A stretch of 64,000 nucleotides of DNA from Paenibacillus sp. OV219 (GTDB lineage: Bacteria; Bacillota; Bacilli; Paenibacillales; Paenibacillaceae), in assembly GCF_900110075.1 (NCBI RefSeq), contig NZ_FOCJ01000002.1, positions 372,001 through 436,000 of the forward strand. Direction: 5' to 3'. Positions 50,413 through 59,516 of the stretch are shown piece after piece. Below the pieces are notes generated by a model. It saw only the letters and a list, made by a program, of their open reading frames with translations, made no database searches and had not been told where the DNA came from. The position numbers were made by a program, and so were the translations under genes. Every line of letters begins with the position of its first letter. Position 1 is the stretch's first letter.

Positions 50413-51807
50413 TTGAAGAAAGTGACGGAAGTCATCATGCCGCAACTCGCAGAATCGCTCGTCTCCGCAACGATTGACAAATGGCTGAAGCAGCCGGGCG
50501 ATGTCATCGACATGTATGAGCCGATCTGTGAAATTATCACCGATAAAGTAAACGCTGAACTACCCTCGACCATTCAAGGGAAGTTGGTTCAAATATTAGT
50601 CGGCGCCGGCGAGACCGTACCTGTAGGTACGCCGGTCTGCTTGATCGAAATCGAGGAAGAGGGAGCCGATGATGCGACAGCGGCTCCTGCTCCTGCGGCA
50701 CAACAATCGACTGCAGCGCCACAGCAAGTCAATGTTGGCAGCAGCGAGCGAGCTGCGGTGCGGGCGCAAGGCGCAGCATCGGAAGCGGCCGATGGCGGCG
50801 ACGATAGCATGCGTTATCGTTATTCGCCAGCGGTGCAGCAGCTTGCAGCCGAGCACAGCATTAACTTGTCCCACATTCAAGGGACAGGCATCGGCGGACG
50901 GATTACGCGCAAGGATGTGCTTGCGTACGTTGCGTCCGGACGCGGAGCGAGCGCTCCTGCGGCACGAAGCGCGAGCGCGAGCAGCGCACCGGTTCAACCC
51001 GCACAGCCGATTTTCACATCGAAGGAGCCGGTTCGTTCGACAGGACTCCATCTATCTGAGCCACCGCGTATCCCGCAAGTAGAGCTCGAAGGCCAGCAAG
51101 TGCCGGGTCGCAGCGAGTATTTTATAGATGTTACCCCTGTCCGCAATGCGATTGCGCGTAATATGCGCCAGAGCGTTACAGAGATTCCGCATGCCTGGAT
51201 GATGATGGAAGTCGACGTTACTGATCTCGTCAGTCTCCGTAATAAGCTGAAGGATGACTTCAAGAAGCGCGAAGGTGTGAACCTGACTTACCTCGCATTC
51301 TGGGTGAAAGCGGTCGTGAATGCAATCAAGGATTTCCCGCTCATGAACTCTGTCTGGGCAGTCGACAAAATCATCGTCAAGCGTGACATTCATATTGGTC
51401 TGGCAGTCGGAACAGAAGACGCGGTGAAGGTGCCAGTCATCAAGAATGCAGACCAGAAGAACATTGCTGGGCTTGCTCGCGAGATTGAAGAGCTGGCGCG
51501 CAAGACACGCGATGGCAAGCTGACGCTCTCCGATATGGAAGGCGGCACCTTTACGGTGAACAATACCGGTTCGTTCGGATCAATCCTGTCGTACCCGATC
51601 ATTAATTACCCGCAGGCAGCGATTGTCACTTGTGAATCCATCGTGAAGCGTCCTGTCGTCATTAACGATATGATTGCGGTTCGATCTATGGCAAACATCT
51701 GCTTGTCGCTCGACCATCGGATTCTGGACGGCGTTATCTGCGGGCGATTCCTGCAGCGTGTGAAAGAAAATCTAGAAGGCTTCAATCTAGAGACGAAGCT
51801 GTATTGA
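50413..51807 (+). CDS. bkdB: Branched-chain 2-oxo acid dehydrogenase E2
   Basis: The 464-residue dihydrolipoyl transacylase: lipoyl domain with EIITDKVNAELPS (lipoyl Lys45), an Ala-rich linker, an E1/E3-binding domain YSPAVQQLAAEH ... GTGIGGRITRKDV, a second Ala/Ser linker, and the catalytic core with LSLDHRILDG (His and Asp of the active site). TTG 50413 is preferred because AAGGAG lies eight bases upstream; GTG 50404 is possible. Confidence 0.93.
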   Translation: MKKVTEVIMPQLAESLVSATIDKWLKQPGDVIDMYEPICEIITDKVNAELPSTIQGKLVQILVGAGETVPVGTPVCLIEIEEEGADDATAAPAPAAQQSTAAPQQVNVGSSERAAVRAQGAASEAADGGDDSMRYRYSPAVQQLAAEHSINLSHIQGTGIGGRITRKDVLAYVASGRGASAPAARSASASSAPVQPAQPIFTSKEPVRSTGLHLSEPPRIPQVELEGQQVPGRSEYFIDVTPVRNAIARNMRQSVTEIPHAWMMMEVDVTDLVSLRNKLKDDFKKREGVNLTYLAFWVKAVVNAIKDFPLMNSVWAVDKIIVKRDIHIGLAVGTEDAVKVPVIKNADQKNIAGLAREIEELARKTRDGKLTLSDMEGGTFTVNNTGSFGSILSYPIINYPQAAIVTCESIVKRPVVINDMIAVRSMANICLSLDHRILDGVICGRFLQRVKENLEGFNLETKLY

Positions 51808-51825
51808 AACGAGGCATAGGCGGAC

Positions 51826-52560
51826 ATGACAACGAACGTGAAGGCGATCGATGTCCAATATATTCCGATGATGGGATATGCCGAAGCTTGGGATATGCAA
51901 AAAAGCTATGTGAAACAGATCGACAAGGAGGAGCGACGTGACACGCTGCTCCTTCTTCAGCATCCGCCGACCTATACGATCGGCTCACAGAAGCATCCCG
52001 AGCATCTGCTTTATTCCGAGGAAGAATTGGCAAAGCGCGGTATCGGAGTCTTTCAGATCGACCGTGGCGGGGACATTACTTATCATGGACCAGGACAGCT
52101 AGTCGGTTACCCGCTCTTTTATTTGGATGGGGCGAATCTAGATTTGCATGGCTACCTTAGGCAGCTAGAACAGGCTATTATTGAATGGTTAGCTACATAT
52201 GGCATTGAAGGCGGGCGTAAAGCTGAATATACAGGTGTATGGGTTGGCGATGAGAAGATTGCCGCCATTGGCGTGAAGTTTAATAAAGCCAGAACTCGCC
52301 GCGGGTTCGTGACGAGTCATGGCTTCGCGCTTAATGTGAGTGCCGGCATCGCGCAGGATGGATTTCGTGGCATCATTCCTTGTGGAATTCAGGAGTTTGC
52401 CGTCACTTCTTTCGCTGATTTAACTGGCAATCACCTGAGCGTTGAACAGGCTGCACTGGAGCTTACCCCTTTTATATGCAAGCAGTTCGGATTTGTTGTG
52501 GAAGAGGCATCTGGCGGACTATTCGAACATCCAGCCGATACCAACGAGCAGCGTGGATAG
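51826..52560 (+). CDS. lipB: Octanoyltransferase LipB
   Basis: The 244-residue enzyme moves octanoyl groups to lipoyl domains. It has RGGDITYHGPGQLVGYP, AAIGVKFNKARTRRGF with the catalytic Lys, and IIPCGIQEFAVTS with the catalytic Cys. Located directly after the E2 gene whose lipoylation it would start. The 3' end is overlapped on the other strand by the Prli42 gene. Confidence 0.93.
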   Translation: MTTNVKAIDVQYIPMMGYAEAWDMQKSYVKQIDKEERRDTLLLLQHPPTYTIGSQKHPEHLLYSEEELAKRGIGVFQIDRGGDITYHGPGQLVGYPLFYLDGANLDLHGYLRQLEQAIIEWLATYGIEGGRKAEYTGVWVGDEKIAAIGVKFNKARTRRGFVTSHGFALNVSAGIAQDGFRGIIPCGIQEFAVTSFADLTGNHLSVEQAALELTPFICKQFGFVVEEASGGLFEHPADTNEQRG

Positions 52561-52617
52561 CAGCATTGCCGCAATAAGAACCCAGATGAATACTTTTATA
52601 AGCGGATTGGAACGCAT
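52519..52617 (-). CDS. Prli42-like stressosome membrane mini-protein (32 aa)
   Basis: The 32-residue product (MRSNPLIKVFIWVLIAAMLL, then STLLVGIGWMFE) has the basic start, single helix with the conserved M-x-x-STLL signature and short end of Prli42, which anchors the stressosome at the membrane. GAAAGGAG precedes the ATG. The gene overlaps the lipB 3' end by 42 bases on the opposite strand. Confidence 0.75.
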   Translation of the reverse strand: MRSNPLIKVFIWVLIAAMLLSTLLVGIGWMFE

Positions 52618-52696
52618 GTCAGCATGCTCCTTTCGTACAGAATAATGAAGGCGTTAATGTACATTGTAAACGAAAAGGATGGACGGAGGAAAGCCG

Positions 52697-53830
52697 ATGA
52701 TTAATGAGAAGCGTATTGTTGAGGAATTTATGGAGCTTGTCCGTGTGGACAGCGAAACGAAGAATGAGCGCCAAATCTGCGATGTGCTGACGAAGAAGCT
52801 GATCGAGCTTGGGTTGACGGTGGAAGAGGATAACGCCGCTAGTATTACAGGCCATGGCGCTGGCAACTTGATTGCGATGCTTCCAGCGAACGGACGCGAG
52901 GATGCGCCGGTAATTTTCTTCACTTCCCATATGGATACCGTAACGCCAGGTCAAGGCATTAAGCCACAGCTGGACGCAGATGGCTACATCAGAAGCGACG
53001 GTACGACGATTCTCGGCAGTGACGACAAAGCAGGACTTGCTGCGATGTTCGAGATGATCCGCGTATTGAAGGAGAACAACATTCCGCATGGTCCGATTCA
53101 GCTCGTCATCACCGTTGGTGAAGAGAGCGGGCTTGTTGGCGCAGCGGCACTGGATAGCTCGAAGCTGAAGGCGAAGTTTGGGTATGCGCTTGATTCGAAC
53201 GGTCCGATTGGCGATATTGCGGTTGCAGCCCCATCGCAAATGAAGATTACGATCAAAATCTATGGTAAATCCGCACACGCCGGCGTTAATCCGGAAGACG
53301 GCATTAGTGCAATTCAAGTAGCGGGCAAAGCGATTTCGCGCATGAAACTTGGTCGTATTGACCATGAGACGACGGCGAATATCGGACGTTTCGAGGGCGG
53401 CGGAGCAACGAATATCGTCTGCGACTACGTGAAGCTCGACGCAGAAGCGCGGAGTATCGTCATGGAGAAGCTCGACAAGCAAGTCGAACAGATGCGCGAA
53501 GCTGTTGAGGCCGTCGTAGCGGAGTATGGCGCAAAAGCTGAATTCGAGGCTAAGCTGATGTATCCTTCGTTCAACTTTAACGATGGCGATCCGGTTGTTG
53601 AGCTTGCGAAAGCGGCGATTGTGAAGATTGGCAGAACCCCGAAGGTGTTCCATTCAGGCGGCGGCAGCGATGCGAATGTTTTCAACGGGCATGGCGTTCC
53701 AACGGTTAACTTGGCGATTGGCTACGAGCATATTCATACGACAAAAGAGCAAATTAAAGTGGCGGATCTTGTGAAGACAGCTGAGCTTACAGTGGCGATT
53801 GTGGAACAGGCTGCTGAACAGAAAGCGTAA
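52697..53830 (+). CDS. M20-family tripeptidase (PepT/YqjE-like)
   Basis: The 377-residue metallopeptidase contains TSHMDTVTPG (zinc His/Asp), ILGSDDKAG (bridging Asp), VGEESGLVG (Glu general base and metal), a dimer domain from about 180 to 290 (SAHAGVNPEDGISA), and YEHIHTTKE with the second zinc His. CGGAGGAAAGCC precedes ATG 52697. A cytosolic di- or tripeptidase is likely; substrate unproven. Confidence 0.85.
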   Translation: MINEKRIVEEFMELVRVDSETKNERQICDVLTKKLIELGLTVEEDNAASITGHGAGNLIAMLPANGREDAPVIFFTSHMDTVTPGQGIKPQLDADGYIRSDGTTILGSDDKAGLAAMFEMIRVLKENNIPHGPIQLVITVGEESGLVGAAALDSSKLKAKFGYALDSNGPIGDIAVAAPSQMKITIKIYGKSAHAGVNPEDGISAIQVAGKAISRMKLGRIDHETTANIGRFEGGGATNIVCDYVKLDAEARSIVMEKLDKQVEQMREAVEAVVAEYGAKAEFEAKLMYPSFNFNDGDPVVELAKAAIVKIGRTPKVFHSGGGSDANVFNGHGVPTVNLAIGYEHIHTTKEQIKVADLVKTAELTVAIVEQAAEQKA

Positions 53831-53841
53831 GCGATAGTAAA

Positions 53842-53908
53842 AAAGGGGTTACCTGCCGCAGTAGCGATCGTTCCCGATCGACTCTAGCGGCAAGGCAGCC
53901 CCTTTGTC
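53842..53908 (+). terminator. Large terminator hairpin after pepT
   Basis: AAAGGGGTTACCTGCCGC pairs with GCGGCAAGGCAGCCCCTTT with minor mismatches; an inner CGATCG repeat forms a second hairpin in the loop. Confidence 0.75.
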
Positions 53909-53945
53909 TTTTGTGCGGCGCGGTGTAGGTGGTTCTTCACATGGT

Positions 53946-54104
53946 TTATTGAGCGGACAGTAAGTAATCACGAAGTGTGCGGCTTGGTTGAGTTGCTGTG
54001 AGTCCGGATTTGGCGCTGGCTTTGGCGAGCAGCTTGAGCTGATGCTTAATTTCCCATGCTTTGCCGACGAGCGTCAATTGGTTCTGCTTTGTATATTGAT
54101 TCAT
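53946..54104 (-). CDS. Small conserved hypothetical protein (52 aa)
   Basis: The product is MNQYTKQNQLTLVGKAWEIK followed by a basic, Lys/Ala-rich helix and LRDYLLSAQ. AGGGG lies 12 bases upstream. It fills the gap between pepT and nudF on the opposite strand. No family is recognised. Confidence 0.55.
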   Translation of the reverse strand: MNQYTKQNQLTLVGKAWEIKHQLKLLAKASAKSGLTATQPSRTLRDYLLSAQ

Positions 54105-54193
54105 AATCTATCGCCCCTTTTTGCTATACTTGATAGATAGATATGAGAGAGTTATGGGTCTTATGCATACAAATCGAAGGAGACGATGAGAAG

Positions 54194-54751
54194 ATGCTGG
54201 AGAAAACGGAGCAATACCGTGAAGTGACTGTGAAGACAGAACCGATTTTTGAGGGGAAAATCATTTCGCTACAAGTGGATACAGTGCAGCTGCCGAACGG
54301 CGGAACGGCAACGCGTGAGATCGTTAGACATCCCGGTGCTGCTGCAGTGTTAGCATTAATAGATGATAAAATGCTCGTCGTCGAGCAGTACCGTAAGCCG
54401 ATGGAGAAGTTCCAAATCGAAATTCCGGCGGGCAAGCTTGATGCTGGCGAAGATCCGATGGTTGCAGCTGCTCGTGAGCTGGAGGAAGAGACGGGATTTC
54501 GTGCAGGCAAGCTGCGTCCGCTGAGTGCCTTCTATACATCACCGGGCTTCGCAGATGAGAAGCTGTATATTTATATCGCAGAGGATCTTGTGAAGGGTGA
54601 GAGCGCACCGGATGAAGATGAGTTTCTGGCGGTTGAGGCGATTACTTTCGAGCAGGCGCAGCAATATATAAGGGAAGAGCGGATCAGCGATGCAAAGACG
54701 ATTCTTGCTGTTTATGCGTGGCACATCTATAGACTGACAGGAGAAATTTAA
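54194..54751 (+). CDS. nudF: ADP-ribose pyrophosphatase (Nudix)
   Basis: The 185-residue Nudix hydrolase has the box GKLDAGEDPMVAAARELEEETGF (residues 75-97; G-x5-E-x7-RE-x2-EE-x-G) and the beta-strand pattern of ADP-ribose pyrophosphatases (YREVTVKTEPIFEGKIISLQVDTVQLPNG). ATG 54194 has AAGGAG upstream. The stop overlaps the next ATG (TTTAATGATG). Confidence 0.88.
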   Translation: MLEKTEQYREVTVKTEPIFEGKIISLQVDTVQLPNGGTATREIVRHPGAAAVLALIDDKMLVVEQYRKPMEKFQIEIPAGKLDAGEDPMVAAARELEEETGFRAGKLRPLSAFYTSPGFADEKLYIYIAEDLVKGESAPDEDEFLAVEAITFEQAQQYIREERISDAKTILAVYAWHIYRLTGEI

Positions 54752-55959
54752 TGATGAAGCATGAAGGTGGAGGTTTGCAGCGTGTATTTGCGGATCTTCA
54801 TTTGCATATTGGCCGCACGGAGCGGGGCGAACCTGTGAAGATCAGCGGCAGCCGTGACTTGACCTTTCGCAATATTGCTCACGAGGCAGCTGTACGCAAG
54901 GGGATTCAGCTTCTAGGCGTTATTGATTGTCACTCCCCTGGGGTGCAAAGGGATATCGAGGCGTTGCTGGAGTCCGGCGAAATGACAGAAATTAGCGGCG
55001 GAGGCATCAGATATCGGGATACGACGATCTTGCTTGGTGCGGAGATTGAAGTGAGAGACGCGGGTTATGGGACAGCGCATCATCTTGTGTTTATGCCGGA
55101 TTTTGTTGCGATGAAATCATTAACGGCATGGATGAGCGAGCATATGAAAAATGTGCAGCTCAGCTCGCAGCGGCTGTATGTGCCGAGCCGGGTTCTGCAG
55201 GAGGAAGTGAAGATGCGTGGGGGATTGTTTATACCCGCGCATATTTTCACGCCGCATAAGAGTCTCTTCGGAAGCTGCTCGGACCATCTTAGCGATACGC
55301 TGGACCCTGCGCTCATCGACGCTGTGGAGCTTGGATTGAGTGCGGATAGTGAGATGGCGGGCTATATCCCGGATCTCGATGATTATCCGTTCTTGACCAA
55401 TTCCGATGCCCATTCCCTTGCCAAAATCGGCCGAGAATATAATGAGCTATTGCTCGGTGAGCCGTCCTTTTCCGAGCTGAAGCTTGCGCTTGAGGGAGCT
55501 GAGGGGCGGAGAATCATGACGAATTACGGGCTGAACCCCGTGCTCGGCAAATATCACCGCACGTATTGCGTCAATTGCGGCTCGCTCGTGGAAGAGCGTC
55601 TGGACGCCGAGCGCTGCCTGCAATGCGGTAGCATGAAGCAGGTTCGCGGCGTGTTCGACCGCATTCTGGAGCTGGCGGAGATGGCTGGCCGCGAGCAGCC
55701 TTATGTGCCAGCAGGGCGCCCGCGCTATGTGTACCAAGTCCCGCTAGAGTTCATCCCAGGACTTGGGAAAGTGAAGCTGGGCAAGCTGCTCGAAGCGTTC
55801 GGGACGGAGATGGCGATCATCCACGACGTCCCGGAGGCGACCATTGCGGCAATCGCCGGCGAACCCGCTGCAGCGATCATAGCCAGCGCCCGCCGCGGCA
55901 CGCTGCAGCTGGAAGCAGGCGGCGGTGGCAGGTATGGCAAGGTGAGCGCGGGGCAGTAG
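54751..55959 (+). CDS. Endonuclease Q-like PHP/zinc-finger/HhH protein
   Basis: The 402-residue protein combines a PHP metal domain (FADLHLHIGRT, NSDAHSLAKIGRE), a zinc ribbon (CVNCGSLVEERLDAERCLQCG, residues 270-290) and a helix-hairpin-helix end (LEFIPGLGKVKLGKLLEAFGTEMAII). This domain order is that of EndoQ, which nicks DNA 5' of deaminated bases. The same locus in B. subtilis holds yqxK-type helicase fragments; here the nuclease is full length. Confidence 0.75.
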   Translation: MMKHEGGGLQRVFADLHLHIGRTERGEPVKISGSRDLTFRNIAHEAAVRKGIQLLGVIDCHSPGVQRDIEALLESGEMTEISGGGIRYRDTTILLGAEIEVRDAGYGTAHHLVFMPDFVAMKSLTAWMSEHMKNVQLSSQRLYVPSRVLQEEVKMRGGLFIPAHIFTPHKSLFGSCSDHLSDTLDPALIDAVELGLSADSEMAGYIPDLDDYPFLTNSDAHSLAKIGREYNELLLGEPSFSELKLALEGAEGRRIMTNYGLNPVLGKYHRTYCVNCGSLVEERLDAERCLQCGSMKQVRGVFDRILELAEMAGREQPYVPAGRPRYVYQVPLEFIPGLGKVKLGKLLEAFGTEMAIIHDVPEATIAAIAGEPAAAIIASARRGTLQLEAGGGGRYGKVSAGQ

Positions 55960-56682
55960 GGGCTCGTGTGTGAGCGTCCGGCTGGAGAGTGGGAGCTTGA
56001 CGTTTATGCGCAGGTGTAGTGGTGCTTACGCGTGGGAAGGAACAACGGGGTTAGTGGTCGCATAGGCGTTAGGTTACTGTGTCGTATCCTTCACTGAGTG
56101 CAGGAAATGAGAGTGTGCTATTAGCCCCGCTATAGGCTGCAATAAGTGGAAATGTCCACTTAATGAGGATGGGTTTAGGGTATAAGGTTTAAGGTTTCAG
56201 GTGCGCAGCACCGCACAACGAGGGCTGCCGAGCGTCCGCCGCAGACGATTACGATGAGAGCGACTCTGGTCGAAGATCACGGGAGCGCTCATCGCATCGT
56301 CTGCAAGCAGTGAGCACGCGGCAGAATAAATTAGCGAAGCATTTTTTTGCCCCCACCAAAGTTGGAGCGGTGGATATAACGAGCGAAGGCGCAGGCATTC
56401 CGAATGAGAACGACTTTGGTCGAAGACCACGGGAGCGCTCATCGCATCGTCTGCAAGCAGTGAGCACGCGGCAGAATAAATTAGCGAAGCATTTTTTTGC
56501 CCCCACCAAAGTTGGAGCGGTGGATATAACGAGCGAAGGCGCAGGCATTCCGAATGAGAACGACTTTGGTCGAAGACCACGGGAGTACTCATCGGAATGG
56601 CTGTACCGCAGCGAGCTCCAAAGTCATAGACAACCCACCCCACACATAAACTATACCATTCGCTTTTTTGGAGGTATGGAAT
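55960..56682. other. Intergenic region with 150-bp direct repeats
   Basis: The 720 bases between endoQ and spoIIM contain no convincing gene in the first 300 bases; the rest is dominated by two 150-bp repeats. The long plus-strand frame crossing it (56310-57371) is created by the repeats and the spoIIM shadow. Confidence 0.6.
56281..56580 (+). repeat. Tandem repeat, two 150-bp units plus flanking partial units
   Basis: GGGAGCGCTC begins at 56281 and again at 56431, and GGGAGTACTC at 56581; the 150-bp unit is practically identical in both copies. The unit holds CCCCCACCAAAGTTGGAGCGG (an inverted-repeat-like segment) and AATAAATTAGCGAAGC. Part of a third unit lies before 56281 (ATGAGAGCGACTCTGGT-CGAAGATCAC). 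Confidence 0.8.
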
Positions 56683-57327
56683 ATGCGCTCTTCCGCAATA
56701 CAGCCGACGATGAGAGAACAGTTGAATTTATATATTTTTGTCTCCGTCCTGTTCGTCGTTGGCGTCGTCTTCGGCGCTTTGCTCGTGAATGCGCTGACAC
56801 TGGATCAGCAGCAGGATCTTGCCGGCGACGTGCAGCAGTTTATCGGCCGGATTCAGGATGGCACGTTGCTGAGCGGAACCGAGTCGTTCTGGGATCGGGC
56901 GTGGTTTCACGCCAAGTGGCTGCTTCTCGTGTGGGTGCTCGGGCTGACCGTCGTCGGCATGCCGCTCGTGCTGGCGCTCGACTTCTTCAAAGGAGTGCTC
57001 CTTGGCTTCGCAGTCGGCACGCTCGTGCGGCAGTTCGCGTGGAAAGGGCTTATCTTCTCGCTAGCATCCGTTGCGCCTGCCAATCTCATTGCGATTCCGG
57101 CGTTCTTAATCGCCAGCGTGTCAGCAGTTTCGTTCACATTGTACATTGTGAAGAATCGGCTGCTTGGCCGATTCGGCAGCCTGAGTCAGCCGTTGCTTCG
57201 TTATGTCGTACAGACTGCGATGATGCTCGTGCTTTTGCTTGGTGCTGCGATGATCGAGTCTTATCTAACGCCTTTGCTGCTGCAATGGGCAGCCCCGCTC
57301 GTTCAAGGATCCAGCGCTGGATTGTAA
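56683..57327 (+). CDS. spoIIM: Stage II sporulation protein M
   Basis: The 214-residue, multi-pass membrane protein matches SpoIIM: VSVLFVVGVVFGALLVNAL, WLLLVWVLGLTVVGMPLVLALDFFKGVLLGFAVG, and a conserved FKGVLLGFAVGTLV. SpoIIM is a component of the DMP engulfment complex of sporulation. GGAGG lies nine bases before ATG 56683. Confidence 0.88.
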   Translation: MRSSAIQPTMREQLNLYIFVSVLFVVGVVFGALLVNALTLDQQQDLAGDVQQFIGRIQDGTLLSGTESFWDRAWFHAKWLLLVWVLGLTVVGMPLVLALDFFKGVLLGFAVGTLVRQFAWKGLIFSLASVAPANLIAIPAFLIASVSAVSFTLYIVKNRLLGRFGSLSQPLLRYVVQTAMMLVLLLGAAMIESYLTPLLLQWAAPLVQGSSAGL

Positions 57328-57342
57328 TCATTCTAAAAAAAA

Positions 57343-57372
57343 TTGACTTTGCTCCTGACGAGCACCTATAAT
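57343..57372 (+). promoter_or_regulatory. Promoter of fur
   Basis: TTGACT at 57343 and TATAAT at 57367 with 18 bases between; ends 55 bases before the fur start codon. Confidence 0.7.
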
Positions 57373-57427
57373 GAAAGCAAACCGATTCTGGTGATGGCAC
57401 TAGTTGTTGTGGTAAGGGGGGGAAGCC

Positions 57428-57898
57428 ATGGAAGAATCCCGGATTGACAAAGTGAAACAGCAGCTCCAGTCACAGGGGTACAAGCTCACCCCGCAGCGTG
57501 AAGCGACAGTACGTGTGCTTCTGGAGAATGAAGAGGATCATCTCAGCGCTGAGGATGTATTTATGCTCGTAAAGGATAAAGCGCCAGAGATCGGCCTTGC
57601 GACCGTGTATCGGACACTTGAACTGTTAAGCGAGCTTCATGTCGTAGAGAAGATGAATTTCGGCGATGGCGTTGCAAGATACGACCTGAGAGCTGATAAC
57701 AATAAGCACCATCATCATCACCTCATTTGTGTACAGTGTGGAACTATGAGCGAGATCTTAGAAGATTGGCTTGGAGCGCTTGAGGAACGGCTTGAGAAGG
57801 AATATGGCTTCACCGTTGTGGATCACCGCCTCGATTTCCAAGGCGTGTGCGCAAGCTGCAAGAGCAAGAACGATAGTTCGAAAGTCGAACAACAATAA
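57428..57898 (+). CDS. fur: Ferric uptake regulator family protein
   Basis: The 156-residue repressor has the winged helix (LTPQREATVRVLLENEEDHLSAEDVFMLVK; GLATVYRTLELL), the His-rich metal site HHHHHLICVQCG and the second Cys pair CASCKSKN. Fur, PerR and Zur look alike; the genome position (beside spoIIM and yqzK) fits Fur. GGGGGGAAGCC precedes the ATG. A perfect Fur-type box occurs in the phage at 1899. Confidence 0.93.
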   Translation: MEESRIDKVKQQLQSQGYKLTPQREATVRVLLENEEDHLSAEDVFMLVKDKAPEIGLATVYRTLELLSELHVVEKMNFGDGVARYDLRADNNKHHHHHLICVQCGTMSEILEDWLGALEERLEKEYGFTVVDHRLDFQGVCASCKSKNDSSKVEQQ

Positions 57899-57968
57899 CT
57901 CCCTTCTGTAGTGCAGGTAGCAGCCATTTCATGCTAACTCTGCACTGCTCCCGAAGGGAGTTTTTTTG
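57897..57968 (+). terminator. Long terminator hairpin after fur
   Basis: AACTCCCTTC pairs with GAAGGGAGTT across a loop of about 45 bases, followed by six T. Confidence 0.75.
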
Positions 57969-58022
57969 CTCTTTTGTGCTGTTCAAGTGTGCTCTCATCT
58001 AGTGATGTTCAATTGCGCTATT

Positions 58023-59306
58023 CTATTGTTTTGTAGCACGACGTCGCCCGGTGGAACGAGTGCGTGCAGCGCTACTCGCTCCATTGTCAGCAACTGCTGC
58101 AGCATCGTCGAGCTGAATTAAGCCGTAGCCCTGCGAACGTTTGCCGTAGCTCGACAGCTTCTTCGTCGTATTGCGGAGCCGCTGCGCGATGCCATACGGT
58201 GTGATGCTCGGATGGAGCGACTTCAAGAGCGCCGCTCCGCCAGCGACATGCGGGCTCGCCATGCTAGTGCCGGAGAGCGTTTGATAGCCGCCCCCTGGCC
58301 AGGTCGACTTGATATAGCTGCCTGGTGCCGTCACGTCGATGCCGTAGCCGCGGCTGCTGTAGTTCGCGATCTTGCCTCCGCGTGTAGAGGCTGCTACAGC
58401 GATGGCATCGGTATACCTAGCAGGCTGGTCAATTCGGCCGCCAACTGAGCCGTTATTGCCTGCTGATGCGATGATAAGGATGCCGTTCTTGCGCGCTCGC
58501 TGCACGGCTTCCTTCAGAGCGCTGCTCGTTTCTCCTTCGAGCCCAAGACTCATATTAATGATCGGGATACTCTTCTGGATGCACCAATCAATCCCTTTAA
58601 TGATGTCGGATACATATCCCGCGCCATTCGCGTCCAGCGCCTTAATAGCATATAAGCTTGCCCGTGGCGCAACGCCTGGCCTCTTGTAATATCCAGAGCC
58701 TGCGGCAATACCGGCGACATGTGTCCCGTGCCCGTTGTCATCATAATACGAAGACCCGCCCATCGTATTGACGCCTCCGGTTATGCGCAGATCGGAGTGT
58801 TTTGCGATGCCGGTATCGATAATGGCTAAGCCTGCGCCTTTGCCGCGAGTCGTTGACCAAACCTTCGACGCTCCGATCTGGGAGAGGTTCCACGGAGTGG
58901 TGCTGGAATCCGATGATGAGGTTGAGCGTCGACCTTTTACGTTAACACTTTTCGTTTGCACTCGTTTACGCGTATAGGGGGTTGGTTGCTTACGAGTTGT
59001 CTTCCTCATGCCAATCACGTTGCCAGGCACAAAGCCATGCGCATGGATCTTGAAATCAGGTTCGACATAGCTGATGTTCGGATGCTGAGCGAGCGATTTC
59101 AGCTGCTCGGTTCTGCGGCTGTCCAAATGACAGCAGATGACTCGGCTTTTCTGGATGCTTTTCACCGGGCGGATACCGTACTTAGACAGCTCTTCCATAC
59201 ATTGTTTATAGTCGGAGTCACGCTTGAATCCGATTAGCTTGCGCGACGTATACCCGGTTGACTTGCTCTTTGAGCAGCTGAGCAGCAGCCGTTCCACATT
59301 TGGCAA
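58023..59306 (-). CDS. Subtilisin-family serine protease without a signal peptide
   Basis: The 427-residue S8 protease has a short inhibitor-like prodomain (residues 30-85, VICCHLDSRRTEQLKSLAQHPNISYVEPDF), Asp in AIIDTGIAKHSD, His in NGHGTHVAGIAAG, oxyanion Asn in SAGNNGSVG and Ser in GTSMASPHVAGG. The N-terminus (MPNVERLLLSCSKSKS) is not a signal peptide, which suggests an intracellular protease or a non-classical export. Basic tail at the end. Confidence 0.88.
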   Translation of the reverse strand: MPNVERLLLSCSKSKSTGYTSRKLIGFKRDSDYKQCMEELSKYGIRPVKSIQKSRVICCHLDSRRTEQLKSLAQHPNISYVEPDFKIHAHGFVPGNVIGMRKTTRKQPTPYTRKRVQTKSVNVKGRRSTSSSDSSTTPWNLSQIGASKVWSTTRGKGAGLAIIDTGIAKHSDLRITGGVNTMGGSSYYDDNGHGTHVAGIAAGSGYYKRPGVAPRASLYAIKALDANGAGYVSDIIKGIDWCIQKSIPIINMSLGLEGETSSALKEAVQRARKNGILIIASAGNNGSVGGRIDQPARYTDAIAVAASTRGGKIANYSSRGYGIDVTAPGSYIKSTWPGGGYQTLSGTSMASPHVAGGAALLKSLHPSITPYGIAQRLRNTTKKLSSYGKRSQGYGLIQLDDAAAVADNGASSAARTRSTGRRRATKQ

Positions 59307-59516
59307 AGATGCTCCTCCTTTTTGGCAACTTGATTTTGCGGATCAATGGAATAAACGGTTACTCCTAATGTATGGAGACATTCGTACAAGGGCATGGGTA
59401 GATGCTGACCTTACGTACATATTTTTAGGCATGTAAGGTAAACGTATCATGGAGGACTGTCAACCCGTCCTCTGCCTGCATATGAAGAAGCATGGAGTAG
59501 GAGAGGGAGTGCGCAT

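Noticed and set aside
56310..57371. 353-codon plus-strand frame across the 150-bp repeats and spoIIM
   Set aside because: Runs in a frame different from the clearly conserved SpoIIM and repeats the same peptide twice because of the DNA repeat.
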